Below are positions 45,743 to 54,829 of a stretch of DNA of 64,000 nt, one piece after another. How positions within the stretch are numbered: position 1 is the first letter of the stretch; each line of letters starts with the position of its first letter. The translations under genes were made by a program, and so were the position numbers. Source of the stretch: Paenibacillus sp. FSL R5-0766 (GTDB lineage: Bacteria; Bacillota; Bacilli; Paenibacillales; Paenibacillaceae); assembly GCF_037971845.1 (NCBI RefSeq), contig NZ_CP150227.1, positions 558,001-622,000 of the forward strand. The letters are read 5' to 3'. The notes below the pieces were generated by a model. The model was not told the origin of the DNA. It did not search any database and worked only from the letters and a program-made list of their open reading frames with translations.

Positions 45743-47554
45743 ATGATTCAGTTCCCCAAACCGGATGTCGAGCAATATTTTCAGACGTACCGTATTTCGC
45801 ATTTTGCCGTATCGGCAGACGAGAAACGTTTGTTCATGGACAGCAATCTGAACGGTCAGCCGAATATTTGGGCGATGGATTTGCCTGGAGGATACCCGTA
45901 TCCTTTAACGTACTTGAATCAGAGCAGTCAATTTATCAAAGCAGACCCGCAAGGACGTCATCTGCTTACCGCGTTTGATCGGGATGGAGATGAGAACTAT
46001 CATCTGTATGCACTTCCACCCGAGGGTGGTGTTCCACTGCCTGTGGTTCCGGCGGAAGCAAATGATCGCTGTTATTTCTCTGAGTTGTCCGAGGATGGAC
46101 AGCGTCTCTATTATGTCACCAGCGCGGGTAATCCAAATTATCTTAATTCACGTCGCATCGATCTGGAGACAGGGGAAGATGAACTGTTATACAGTGGAGA
46201 AGAGGTTACGAGCAGCCTGGTTGCTGTAAGTCCTGACGAGAAGAGTTATGTCATTTTAAAAATGTACTCCAATACGTATCAGACGGCGCATCTGTATCGT
46301 AACAATGAAGAAATGGTGATTCTGCCAGCTTCAGAACGTTATAGTCAGGTATCTGATCTGATTTTTGCAGATGATAATCGTCTTCTGTTCATTACCAATG
46401 ATGACTCCGCATACGCCTATGTGGCTGAATACCGTATTGATACCCGCGAATTCCGCTTATTGTGCAGAATCGAAGGGGAAGATGTGGAGTTCATCCGCTG
46501 GCATCAGGCTTCCGAGACCTTATATTTCTGGACACTTACAGGGCCAGAGAATCGTATGTACGTATTGGGCAAAAATGCCGATGAGCCTCGGCGCATAGAG
46601 ATGCCGCTGGATACGATAGAGCAGGTGAACGTTACGAAGGCTGGCAATGTGTATATCCTCGGACGTGGAGCGATCCAACCGCATAACATTTATCGCAAAA
46701 TAGCAGGTGCTGAGTCCTGGGAGCCGCTGACTGCCAATCGGGTAACCGGACTGGATCCAAGTGATCTCGTGTACCCTGACGTTATTCAGTATAACTCCTA
46801 CGACGGACTGGAGATTGAAGCTCTCTTGTTCAAAGCAAAACCAGAGCAGGCCAATGGTTACACCGTATTTTGGCCTCATGGTGGGCCGCAAGCATCCGAA
46901 GCGAAGTTTTTTCGGCCGATGTTCCAGATGATGCTCGCTCAGGGCTATCATGTCTTTGCACCGAATTTCCGTGGCAGTACCGGATATGGTGCGGAATTCG
47001 TCAAGATGGTTGAGCGTGATTGGGGTGAGGGTCCAAGGCTGGACTGTGTTGCCGGGATCAACTGGTTGTTTGATCAGGGAATTACCTCGCCAGAGCGGTT
47101 GTTTGTGGTAGGTGGAAGTTACGGGGGATATATGACCCTGTTATTGGCAGGTCGCCATCCGGAGCTGTTCCGGGCTGCGGTGGATATTTTTGGGCCAAGT
47201 AACTTGTTCACATTCCTGGAATCCGTACCGGAAGACTGGAAGCCGATGATGGATAACTGGCTGGGTGATCCGGTCCGTGACCGCGAACGCTTAACGAAGG
47301 ATTCACCGATTACGTATCTCGATCAGATGGTGAACCCAATGCTGGTCATTCAAGGTGCTAATGATCCAAGGGTCGTGAAGGCCGAATCCGATCAGATCGT
47401 GGCCGCGCTCCAGTCGAAGGGACTTGATGTGGAATACATCGTTTTGGATGATGAAGGTCATGGCTTCTCCAGGAAGACAAACGAGATTCTCGTGTACCGC
47501 CGGATGCTGGAGTTTTTGCAGAAACATCAGGAGAAACCGGCCTTGCACGTTTGA
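45743..47554 (+). CDS. S9 family prolyl-oligopeptidase-like peptidase
   Basis: 603 residues: beta-propeller domain (~1-330) and C-terminal alpha/beta hydrolase with nucleophile Ser in GGSYGGYM, Asp in GANDPRV and His in DDEGHGFSRK. Acyl-aminoacyl or dipeptidyl-peptidase type, cytoplasmic (no signal peptide). AGGAGG precedes the ATG. It follows the peptide cluster but has its own promoter and a terminator, so a role in peptide maturation is possible but not required. Confidence 0.88.
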   Translation: MIQFPKPDVEQYFQTYRISHFAVSADEKRLFMDSNLNGQPNIWAMDLPGGYPYPLTYLNQSSQFIKADPQGRHLLTAFDRDGDENYHLYALPPEGGVPLPVVPAEANDRCYFSELSEDGQRLYYVTSAGNPNYLNSRRIDLETGEDELLYSGEEVTSSLVAVSPDEKSYVILKMYSNTYQTAHLYRNNEEMVILPASERYSQVSDLIFADDNRLLFITNDDSAYAYVAEYRIDTREFRLLCRIEGEDVEFIRWHQASETLYFWTLTGPENRMYVLGKNADEPRRIEMPLDTIEQVNVTKAGNVYILGRGAIQPHNIYRKIAGAESWEPLTANRVTGLDPSDLVYPDVIQYNSYDGLEIEALLFKAKPEQANGYTVFWPHGGPQASEAKFFRPMFQMMLAQGYHVFAPNFRGSTGYGAEFVKMVERDWGEGPRLDCVAGINWLFDQGITSPERLFVVGGSYGGYMTLLLAGRHPELFRAAVDIFGPSNLFTFLESVPEDWKPMMDNWLGDPVRDRERLTKDSPITYLDQMVNPMLVIQGANDPRVVKAESDQIVAALQSKGLDVEYIVLDDEGHGFSRKTNEILVYRRMLEFLQKHQEKPALHV

Positions 47555-47594
47555 TTGGTAGTTTATAGCTCTAATATACGTATAGTAAGTATCC

Positions 47595-47623
47595 GAGTCG
47601 TTAGATGTTAACGGCTCCTTTTT
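47595..47623 (+). terminator. Terminator after the S9 peptidase
   Basis: GAGTCGTTA (47595-47603) pairs with TAACGGCTC (one G-T), followed by five T residues. Confidence 0.75.
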
Positions 47624-47804
47624 AATTCTTAAAAGAATAATAAGGAAACAATCGATTTTTGAGGATATCTTACCCAAACATCCCATCATTTTAGATTTCG
47701 TGTCTTATCATTTGTGCAATATGGCTGACGGGAACTTTTATTTTAAAATAAGTAAATTATTTACATTAAGAGAAGGTTTGTTTAACACTACGATGATGAA
47801 ACTG

Positions 47805-47860
47805 TTTTATTCTATGTATATTACTTTTTATGGATAAAAAGTAATATACATAGAATAAAA
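47805..47860. repeat. Perfect 26-bp inverted repeat in front of the phosphonate-type operon
   Basis: Arms 47805-47830 and 47835-47860 are exact reverse complements around the 4-nt centre TGGA. It ends 16 bp before the start codon and overlaps nothing coding; the ribosome binding site CGGAG lies directly after it. There is no T tract, so it is not an ordinary terminator; an operator, an mRNA-protecting hairpin, or a translation or termination control device is possible. A weak TTTACA (47760-47765) may mark the promoter. I see no gene in 47624-47804. Confidence 0.85.
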
Positions 47861-47876
47861 CGAACGGAGTGAGAAA

Positions 47877-49007
47877 ATGAATAAATTATGGCTGGAAGAT
47901 ACTACTTTGCGTGAAGGTGAACAATCCCCAGGGGTTTCCTTCAATCTTGAAGAGAAAGTTCAAATTGCAAAATATCTCGATTCTGTTGGTGTTACTGCGA
48001 TTGAAGTGGGAACTCCTGCAATGGGAGGACCAGAAACAGAAGCTATTTCTGCCATTCTCAATGCAGGCATTTCTGCGCGTTTGATAGGATGGAATCGTGG
48101 AAGAAAGTCTGACTTGGAAGCTTCGTTTGCATGTGGATTGAATTCTGTACATATCGGTCTCCCTGCTTCAGACCACCATTTACAAAACAAGTTTGAGAAA
48201 TCTAGAGAATGGGTAGTCGAAACGATGCAAGAGTTGGTTCAGTATGCTAAAAGCCAAGGAGCATGGGTATCGGTCAGTGCAGAGGATAGTGGCAGAGCCG
48301 AAGAAGATTTTTTGGTTCATTATGCGAAGGCCGCCAAAGAGGCAGGAGCAGACCGAATGAGATGCTCAGACACCATCGGAATATTAACTCCCTTTAAGGC
48401 ACATGATCTGTTTAGAAAAATTTCGATAGAGTCTGGATTGCCTATTATGGCACATATGCATAATGACTTCGGACTAGCTACTGCGAATACACTTGCTGCA
48501 GTCAAAGGCGGTGCTACCCATGTTCACTTTACAGTGAATGGTTTAGGCGAAAGGGCAGGGTTAGCTCCGATCGACGAGGTATTGTTAGGACTTATCAAAC
48601 ATAATCAGATTGATTTAAATGTGAATTTGTCCCTTTTAAAGGAACTCAGTGAATATGTTTCTGTTGCTTCTGGAAGACCTATTTCCAAAAATAAAGCTGT
48701 CACCGGGGATGCTATGTTTGCACATGAATCAGGCATTCACGTAGACGGTGTTCTTAAAATCCCGGAAGCGTTTGAGCCTTATCCACCGGAATTAGTCGGA
48801 GGTGAGAGGAAAATTGTAATAGGGAAACATAGTGGCAGTAATGCAATTCTTTATATCCTCCATAAACATAATGTGAATGCCCAAAGAGATGAGTTGGAGA
48901 AAGTTGTAGAACAGGTTAGATATAAAGCCGTTACTTCCAAGCAAGAAATAACAGATGAAGAAGTGATCTCAATCTATGAAGAGTACAAACAAGTCAGATT
49001 AACGTGA
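47877..49007 (+). CDS. Homocitrate/isopropylmalate synthase family enzyme, probable 2-phosphonomethylmalate synthase
   Basis: 376 residues, NifV/AksA-like. It condenses acetyl-CoA with a 2-oxo acid. Motifs: EDTTLREGEQSPGV (metal Asp), SDTIGILTP, HMHNDFGLA (metal His-x-His) and HFTVNGLGERAG; it lacks the C-terminal leucine-regulation domain of LeuA. PEP mutase in the same operon suggests that the acceptor is phosphonopyruvate, as for FrbC of FR-900098 synthesis. Iterative 2-oxo acid elongation or homocitrate synthesis are alternatives. Confidence 0.82.
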   Translation: MNKLWLEDTTLREGEQSPGVSFNLEEKVQIAKYLDSVGVTAIEVGTPAMGGPETEAISAILNAGISARLIGWNRGRKSDLEASFACGLNSVHIGLPASDHHLQNKFEKSREWVVETMQELVQYAKSQGAWVSVSAEDSGRAEEDFLVHYAKAAKEAGADRMRCSDTIGILTPFKAHDLFRKISIESGLPIMAHMHNDFGLATANTLAAVKGGATHVHFTVNGLGERAGLAPIDEVLLGLIKHNQIDLNVNLSLLKELSEYVSVASGRPISKNKAVTGDAMFAHESGIHVDGVLKIPEAFEPYPPELVGGERKIVIGKHSGSNAILYILHKHNVNAQRDELEKVVEQVRYKAVTSKQEITDEEVISIYEEYKQVRLT

Positions 49008-49021
49008 AGAGAGGCTTGAAG

Positions 49022-50305
49022 ATGGGGAAAACGGTAATCGAGAAAATTTTATCAAACAAATCGAACACGGATGTGACTGCGGGAGATATCGTGATTGCCA
49101 ATTTGGATTTGGTAATGGCACAGGATGGAAATGCACCCTTGGCAATCAAAATGCTGAAAGAGGAATTTAATACAAATAAAGTTTTTGATAATGAAAAAGT
49201 GGTAATGGTGATAGATCATTGTGGCCCAGCACCAAACCAAGGAGCTGCTAACTTGCAGCAGATTATGAGGAGTTTTGCATCAGAAGCGGATATTAAGTTG
49301 TTTGATTCTGGCGAAGGTGTGTCCCATGTATTGTTGCCAGAACAAGGGTGGGTTAAGCCTGGTGACTTTGTCATCGGGTCTGATTCTCATACCGTAACCT
49401 ATGGGGCTCTAAATTGTTTAGGAACCGGAATGGGCTCAACTGACATAACAGTTGGGATGTATACAGGGCAAGCTTGGGTAAGGGTACCTGAAAGTATCAA
49501 AATCAATTTAATTGGTATATTACCTCATTCTGCAAGCGCCAAAGACCTTGCTTTAGAGCTGGTTAGACTAATTGGTGTAAGTGGGGCAACAAATATGTGT
49601 TTGGAAATAGCAGGTGAAGGGCTACAGAGCTTAAATATGGATCATCGTTTTACAATTTGTAATATGGCCATTGAGATGGGGGGCAAATGTGCAATTATGC
49701 CTCTTGATGAAGTGTGTCAAGATTATCTTCATAAAAGATTAGGCCACCAATTAAGTGGCATTTGGTCTGACAGTGATGCAGATTACGTCGCAGAACACAC
49801 GATTGATCTGTCTACTTTGGAGCCATTGGTTGCACTTCCTCATAATCTGGAAAATATAGTGCCTCTAAAAGAGGTTGAAGGTAAACCGGTTAATATATGT
49901 TTTCTGGGAACTTGTACGAATGGGCGAATATCTGATATGGAAGCAGCTGCCAATATATTGAAGGGGCAGAAGGTACATTCTGATATTCGTCTCAATATCA
50001 CTCCAGGGTCTAGAGAAGTTTATAAAAAATCCCTTGAATTGGGCTACATTGAAATTTTCATTGAAGCAGGTGCGGTTATCACTCCTCCAGGATGTGGTGC
50101 CTGTATAGGTACACATTTAGGTGTGCCGGGAGACGGGGAGTATGTACTCTCGACAGCCAATCGTAACTTTAAAGGGAGAATGGGGAATGCGAATTCTTTC
50201 ATTATTTTAGGGTCTCCGGAAACTGTGGCTGCTACTGCCATTAAGGGCTATTTAACAGCAAGTTCGGATGTTGGGAAGGAGTCAGCGGCTTATTATGAAT
50301 TTTAA
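49022..50305 (+). CDS. LeuC-like aconitase-family isomerase, large subunit
   Basis: 427 residues from ATG 49022 (GAGAGG upstream; GTG 49004 is also in frame). 3-isopropylmalate/homoaconitate hydratase large subunit with [4Fe-4S] ligands in FLGTCTNGR and PPGCGACIGTH, plus VIDHCGPAPNQGA and GSDSHTVTYGALN. It would isomerise the condensation product, e.g. 2- to 3-phosphonomethylmalate. Works with the small subunit that follows and overlaps it. Confidence 0.85.
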   Translation: MGKTVIEKILSNKSNTDVTAGDIVIANLDLVMAQDGNAPLAIKMLKEEFNTNKVFDNEKVVMVIDHCGPAPNQGAANLQQIMRSFASEADIKLFDSGEGVSHVLLPEQGWVKPGDFVIGSDSHTVTYGALNCLGTGMGSTDITVGMYTGQAWVRVPESIKINLIGILPHSASAKDLALELVRLIGVSGATNMCLEIAGEGLQSLNMDHRFTICNMAIEMGGKCAIMPLDEVCQDYLHKRLGHQLSGIWSDSDADYVAEHTIDLSTLEPLVALPHNLENIVPLKEVEGKPVNICFLGTCTNGRISDMEAAANILKGQKVHSDIRLNITPGSREVYKKSLELGYIEIFIEAGAVITPPGCGACIGTHLGVPGDGEYVLSTANRNFKGRMGNANSFIILGSPETVAATAIKGYLTASSDVGKESAAYYEF

Positions 50306-50792
50306 AGGGAAGGCTCATTGGTTTGGAGATCATATTAATACCGATGATATTATTGCTGGAAAGTATAAACATGAATCCATTGATCCTGATGTACTTGTGA
50401 AACATATAATGGAAAACATTAGACCTCATTTCTATGATGAGATTACTTCTGGAGATTTTATTGTGGCTGGCGAAAATTTCGGTTGTGGCTCTTCCAGAGA
50501 ACAAGCTCCCATTATTATCAAACATGCGGGGATTACGGCTGTGATTGCAAAGTCATTTGCCAGGATCTTTTACAGAAACGCAATCAATATCGGATTGCTT
50601 CTCATTACTTGTGATACTTCTAAAATCAGAGAACATGATCAAATTGTATACGATCCTGAAAACAGGACGCTAACTGTTGTGGAACGAGATTTACATATAA
50701 AAACCCCGGCGCTTCCTCGAGAGATTCTTGATATTTCAAAAAGTGGAGGGCTATTAAACTACATCAAAAAAAATGGAGGCTTTTATGCATAG
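50295..50792 (+). CDS. LeuD-like aconitase-family isomerase, small subunit
   Basis: 165 residues. Swivel-domain subunit with [14 protein letters not shown] and the substrate loop [17 protein letters not shown] 50295 overlaps the end of the large subunit by 11 bp; AAGGAG is about 13 nt upstream, and an in-frame TTG at 50268 is possible. Completes the isomerase. Confidence 0.85.
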   Translation: MNFKGKAHWFGDHINTDDIIAGKYKHESIDPDVLVKHIMENIRPHFYDEITSGDFIVAGENFGCGSSREQAPIIIKHAGITAVIAKSFARIFYRNAINIGLLLITCDTSKIREHDQIVYDPENRTLTVVERDLHIKTPALPREILDISKSGGLLNYIKKNGGFYA

Positions 50793-51789
50793 ATCAATTG
50801 ATGGGGTTTTAATTAAAGGGGACGGAATTGGAACTGAACTAATAAATGCTACTACTGAAATATTATCTGCGTTAACTACGGTCTCATTCAACTGGGAGGA
50901 GCATCACGCTGGTCTGGAGTATTATGAAAAGCATAATGAAATTGTACCGGAAGAGACCTTGAGAGCAATTAAGAGTAAAGGTATTGCGCTCAAGGGTCCG
51001 TTCACAACCTATGCAGGGAAAGGGCAAAGAAGCGCAAATTGGGTCATACGCAGGGAACTTGATTTGTATGTATGCATGAGACCTATCGTTTCTCATCATA
51101 GAGAGATTGATATTTTATTAATTCGTGAAAATACAGAAGATTTATATGGTGCTATAGAATGGGAGGCAGGTGATGCAGCCTATGCTGTTAAAGTTGCAAC
51201 TGCGGCTGGCTGTAAGCGAATAGCCTCCTATGCATTTAAAAAAGCTTATGAAAAAAAGCGAAATAAAGTAACAATAGCTCATAAAGCAAATAATCTAAAA
51301 AAAACGGAAGGCATGTTTCTGGAAACAGCACAACGTATAGGGGAACAGTATTCTTTATTGCAGACGGAGGATCAATTAATTGACAGTCTGACAGCAGATT
51401 TGGTGATGCATCCTGAAAATTATGACGTTATCCTGACAACAAATACGTTCGGAGATATACTTTCGAGTTTAGGAGCCGGGTTGTTGGGGAGTCATGCATT
51501 AGTACCAAGTGCAAGTATTAATCGTGATATTGTTTTAGTTGAAGCCGCACATGGAAGTGCACCGGAACTAAAGGGGAAGAACATAGCCAATCCAACAGGT
51601 TTAATTCTTGCAAGTGCTCTTTTGTTAGAAGAAATTGAACTGCATGAGGAAGCCAAAATGATAAGGCTAGCTATTGAAAATGTTTCAAAAAAAAACATCA
51701 CGACATTTGATAGTGGGGGACAAGCTTCCACAATGGAATTTGCACAAGAAATCAAAAAAGAAATTAAGGAAATGAGTCTTTATGCATGA
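50785..51789 (+). CDS. Isopropylmalate/homoisocitrate dehydrogenase family enzyme
   Basis: 334 residues from ATG 50785 (GGAGG 5 nt upstream), overlapping the small subunit by 8 bp. NAD(P)-dependent beta-decarboxylating dehydrogenase: KGDGIGTELINATTEIL, RENTEDLYGAIEWEAG, NTFGDILSSLGAGLLGS and EAAHGSAPELKGKNIANPTGLILA. In this operon it would oxidise and decarboxylate 3-phosphonomethylmalate to 2-oxo-4-phosphonobutyrate, as FrbB does. Confidence 0.85.
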   Translation: MHRSIDGVLIKGDGIGTELINATTEILSALTTVSFNWEEHHAGLEYYEKHNEIVPEETLRAIKSKGIALKGPFTTYAGKGQRSANWVIRRELDLYVCMRPIVSHHREIDILLIRENTEDLYGAIEWEAGDAAYAVKVATAAGCKRIASYAFKKAYEKKRNKVTIAHKANNLKKTEGMFLETAQRIGEQYSLLQTEDQLIDSLTADLVMHPENYDVILTTNTFGDILSSLGAGLLGSHALVPSASINRDIVLVEAAHGSAPELKGKNIANPTGLILASALLLEEIELHEEAKMIRLAIENVSKKNITTFDSGGQASTMEFAQEIKKEIKEMSLYA

Positions 51790-52351
51790 GTCGAATATGA
51801 TTGGACTTCCAGGTCAGCATATGGAAGGTATGTTTTCTGATTTTAGTCGTGACCCTGACTTTAGAAATGCAGTTATTACCCGCTTTATCTCTACCTTTTT
51901 TAACACATTTGATGATGTAAAGGGAGCTGTATGTACTCTTTGTGTTGCAGCAGGAGACTATTTGAACTCCAATGTTGGTCCAGTCGACGCCATGAAATTT
52001 TTGGAAGTGCACGAAGTGATTCATAAAGGACATGTTATATGTGTAAATACATGTGTTGTTCCACACACCAGAACGAATATTATGAACGTTGTAGTAAGTT
52101 TCAAAAAGAATATGCCAGCGGAGTACATCGTTGATTTGTTTCAAGAAAAGTTAAATTCAGTTATCGTACCTGAACCTTTTAGTCTGGATGATACTGCGAA
52201 ATTCTTCGAGTTTTTTAGGGATAACTCCGAGTATGGCTATACTTCAAATTATATTTTTTTGTTCACAAGCACGATTACCACCCTTTCTGATCATACAGTC
52301 AGTTTCTGGATTGCTATTGATAATCAATACTTATTAATTAATCGTAAATGA
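51782..52351 (+). CDS. Protein of unknown family in the phosphonate-type operon
   Basis: 189 residues, overlapping the dehydrogenase by 8 bp. No family recognised. No signal peptide or membrane helix is evident. Cys and His are frequent in the middle (AVCTLCVAAGD, HEVIHKGHVICVNTCVVPH), which could hold a metal. The tight overlap makes it a real part of the operon and a candidate for a pathway-specific step. Confidence 0.7.
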   Translation: MHESNMIGLPGQHMEGMFSDFSRDPDFRNAVITRFISTFFNTFDDVKGAVCTLCVAAGDYLNSNVGPVDAMKFLEVHEVIHKGHVICVNTCVVPHTRTNIMNVVVSFKKNMPAEYIVDLFQEKLNSVIVPEPFSLDDTAKFFEFFRDNSEYGYTSNYIFLFTSTITTLSDHTVSFWIAIDNQYLLINRK

Positions 52352-52363
52352 GGCAACAGTATA

Positions 52364-53389
52364 ATGAAAAAAACTAAAGTCGGGATTGTTGGTTATGGCA
52401 CGATTGGAAAAAGAGTTGCGGAGGCTGTCAGACTTCAAGATGACATGGAACTGGTAGGTGTCGTGTTTAGAAGATTAAATACTAATGCTCTTACTGCTCA
52501 AATTCAAGGCATTCCTATATATTTAAGTGATATTAATTTAAATGATGATTTCCTTCAAGTGGATATTGAACCACTGGGAGATATTAAAGATCTCTTAGAA
52601 AATGTAAGTATTATTGTGGATTGTACACCCAGAGGACAAGCCGAGAAGAACTTACTTTTATACCGCGAGTACAACGTTTCCGTTATTCTTCAAGGAGGAG
52701 AGAGTGAAAGGCTGGGTGTGACCTACAATTCTTTTATCAACACCACTGATGTTAAAAATGAAACATTGATCAGAGTTGCGAGCTGCAACACTACAGGTAT
52801 AGTGAGGATTTTACATGCGTTATTACAAGTGTTTGATATAAAACATGTATTTGTCACCCTGGTGAGATGCGGCACAGATCCGGATAAAAGCTCAAAAGGG
52901 ATAGTTAATGGATTGTCCATAACTACAGACAAGTCTCACCATGCTAATGATGTAAATCTCTTGCTTCCTGATATAGAGATATATACGAAGGCGGTTGCTG
53001 CACCCATGACGCATGGACATCTTCTTATATTCTCTATTGATATCGATAGAGAATATCATTCAGAAGGTGTAAAAAAGAGATTTGCAGAGCATCCCAGAAT
53101 TCAACTGCTGCCTCAAAAATATAGTCAGAGTACTTCGAGCATTGAACAATCTTATTCTCATAGAAAGAGAGGGGATCGACCATTTGTAATTATACTTGAA
53201 GACTCTATTGAAGTTGTAGGTCAGAAATTATACTTTATGGCCTCTATTCATATGGAATCCATTGTGGTCCCGGAAACGATCGACTCCATTAGGGCGAAAT
53301 TTTCAAATTTGATGGCAGAAGAAATCATCTATAAGACAGATAAGGCCCTGGGCATTAATAAAGGAATGGAATCCTACCAAGTGAAATAA
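52364..53389 (+). CDS. Archaeal-type (type II) glyceraldehyde-3-phosphate dehydrogenase
   Basis: 341 residues. The N-terminal Rossmann motif VGIVGYGTIGKRVAEAV and catalytic Cys in SCNTTG are typical of the archaeal GapII family, rare in Firmicutes and unlike housekeeping GapA. It interconverts an aldehyde with an acyl phosphate or acid using NAD(P). In this operon it may act on a phosphonate analogue of a triose phosphate, or be an insensitive duplicate of a target enzyme. GAGGC lies upstream of the ATG, which starts 12 bp after the previous stop. Confidence 0.82.
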   Translation: MKKTKVGIVGYGTIGKRVAEAVRLQDDMELVGVVFRRLNTNALTAQIQGIPIYLSDINLNDDFLQVDIEPLGDIKDLLENVSIIVDCTPRGQAEKNLLLYREYNVSVILQGGESERLGVTYNSFINTTDVKNETLIRVASCNTTGIVRILHALLQVFDIKHVFVTLVRCGTDPDKSSKGIVNGLSITTDKSHHANDVNLLLPDIEIYTKAVAAPMTHGHLLIFSIDIDREYHSEGVKKRFAEHPRIQLLPQKYSQSTSSIEQSYSHRKRGDRPFVIILEDSIEVVGQKLYFMASIHMESIVVPETIDSIRAKFSNLMAEEIIYKTDKALGINKGMESYQVK

Positions 53390-53405
53390 GGGAGAGGTGC
53401 TTCAT

Positions 53406-54326
53406 ATGTACAATAAACAAAAAAAATTGCGAGACGCTTTGTATTCCCGGAATATTGTGAAAGTTGTCGGAGCTCATGATGCTTTGTCCGCTATCATTGG
53501 TGAACAAGTTGGTTTTGATGCTATTTGGGCTAGTGGACTGGGAATTTCAGCAACTCATGGCGTACCTGATGCGAGCATTCTTAATATGACAGAATTTTTA
53601 GAGGCAGCTGAAGTTATGGATAAAGCAACCAGTATACCGGTAATAGCTGATTGTGATACTGGTTTTGGTGAAGTGAATAATGTTAAAAGGATGATTACCG
53701 AGTACGAGAGAAGAGGGATTGCTGCCGTTTGTATAGAAGACAAGCTTTTCCCTAAGAGAAACAGTTTTTTAGCGGGCGGCCAACATCTTGCGGATATTGA
53801 CGAGTTTTCTACCAAAATTGAGGTTGCTAAACGCACACAACGTACAGAAGATTTTATGGTCATTGCCCGACTTGAATCGTTTATTGCAGGAACTGGTTTG
53901 GAAGATGCGTTGAGAAGGGCAAGATCGTATACAGATGCTGGGGCGGACGCTCTTTTAGTACATTCCAAATCCAAGGATACAGAAGAGGTTTTCTCATTTT
54001 CTTCTCGATGGCAACAAGAAAACAGAAACGTTCCTCTAATCGTTGTACCGACTACCTATTGTAGTGTTGAGATAGAGGAACTCGTTCGGCATCACTACAG
54101 TATGGTGATTTATGCTAATCAGGCATTAAGGGCTTCCGTGAGCTCTATACAAAATGTATTGAGTAATATCATTGAATCGGGTACGAGTAGGTACATCGAG
54201 GATGAAGTGGCGGAAGTGAAAAAGGTTTTTAACCTTATAGGTACAGATGACTTAAATCAAACTCAGCAATGGTATGAAGGGCGTCTTGTAGAATACAGGG
54301 AAAGTGGTGTGGAAATACCAAGATGA
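53406..54326 (+). CDS. pepM: Phosphoenolpyruvate mutase (PEP phosphomutase)
   Basis: 306 residues from ATG 53406 (GGGAGAGG upstream). Isocitrate-lyase/PEP-mutase superfamily with the diagnostic mutase motif EDKLFPKRNS at residues 111-120 and metal-binding ADCDTGFG (Asp82, Asp84). It rearranges PEP to phosphonopyruvate, the entry step of nearly all C-P natural products. No phosphonopyruvate decarboxylase is nearby; the thermodynamic pull could come from the condensing enzyme at 47877 instead. Confidence 0.92.
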   Translation: MYNKQKKLRDALYSRNIVKVVGAHDALSAIIGEQVGFDAIWASGLGISATHGVPDASILNMTEFLEAAEVMDKATSIPVIADCDTGFGEVNNVKRMITEYERRGIAAVCIEDKLFPKRNSFLAGGQHLADIDEFSTKIEVAKRTQRTEDFMVIARLESFIAGTGLEDALRRARSYTDAGADALLVHSKSKDTEEVFSFSSRWQQENRNVPLIVVPTTYCSVEIEELVRHHYSMVIYANQALRASVSSIQNVLSNIIESGTSRYIEDEVAEVKKVFNLIGTDDLNQTQQWYEGRLVEYRESGVEIPR

Positions 54327-54829
54327 TTAAAAAATATGACTGGGATGCGTTCGAACAAGACATGGATCGTATTTGTCACAAGATGGGTGATACGGAATGG
54401 GATTTGATCATAGGGATTGCAAGAGGGGGATTGCCATTAGCTGTAGCGTTATCTCACAGATTCAATTGCAAAAATTTTGGAGTTGTTGTTGCGAGAAAAA
54501 CGAATAGTGAGGATGCTTTTGATTTGGATTCAACTATGAAAGTGATTGCTGAGCCTGCTCTTCCTGAATTGAAGCAAGTTTACAATGTGCTTATCGTTGA
54601 TGATATTGTTGCACTTGGCGATGGATTTTCTATAGTTGAGAACCTTATCATTAATAAGTATGGGGACAATATTAATGTTCAGTTTGTGTCATTGTTTGCA
54701 GATTTCGAACAAATTAAACAAGATAAATACAGCGGAATTATAAGTCGCATGTTTTCTCCTAATCCTATTAACAATAAATTAGTTTGGGTGGAATTTCCTT
54801 GGGAGAGAGAAGGTGTGACTCATGTTTAA
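54323..54829 (+). CDS. Type I phosphoribosyltransferase
   Basis: 168 residues, overlapping pepM by 4 bp (ATGA). Phosphoribosyltransferase fold with IGIARGGLPLAVALSHRF and the PRPP-binding loop NVLIVDDIVALGDGF, in which the usual Thr-Gly is Leu-Gly/Asp. Closest in outline to xanthine/hypoxanthine Gpt-like enzymes. It would join a nucleobase or similar group to PRPP or to a PRPP analogue. Confidence 0.82.
   Translation: MIKKYDWDAFEQDMDRICHKMGDTEWDLIIGIARGGLPLAVALSHRFNCKNFGVVVARKTNSEDAFDLDSTMKVIAEPALPELKQVYNVLIVDDIVALGDGFSIVENLIINKYGDNINVQFVSLFADFEQIKQDKYSGIISRMFSPNPINNKLVWVEFPWEREGVTHV

Noticed and set aside
47877..51789. Leucine biosynthesis or alpha-aminoadipate lysine pathway
   Set aside because: The synthase lacks the LeuA regulatory domain and is NifV/AksA-like, and the same overlapping operon encodes PEP mutase. 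A phosphonate route explains the set better, though a homocitrate-type reaction cannot be fully excluded.
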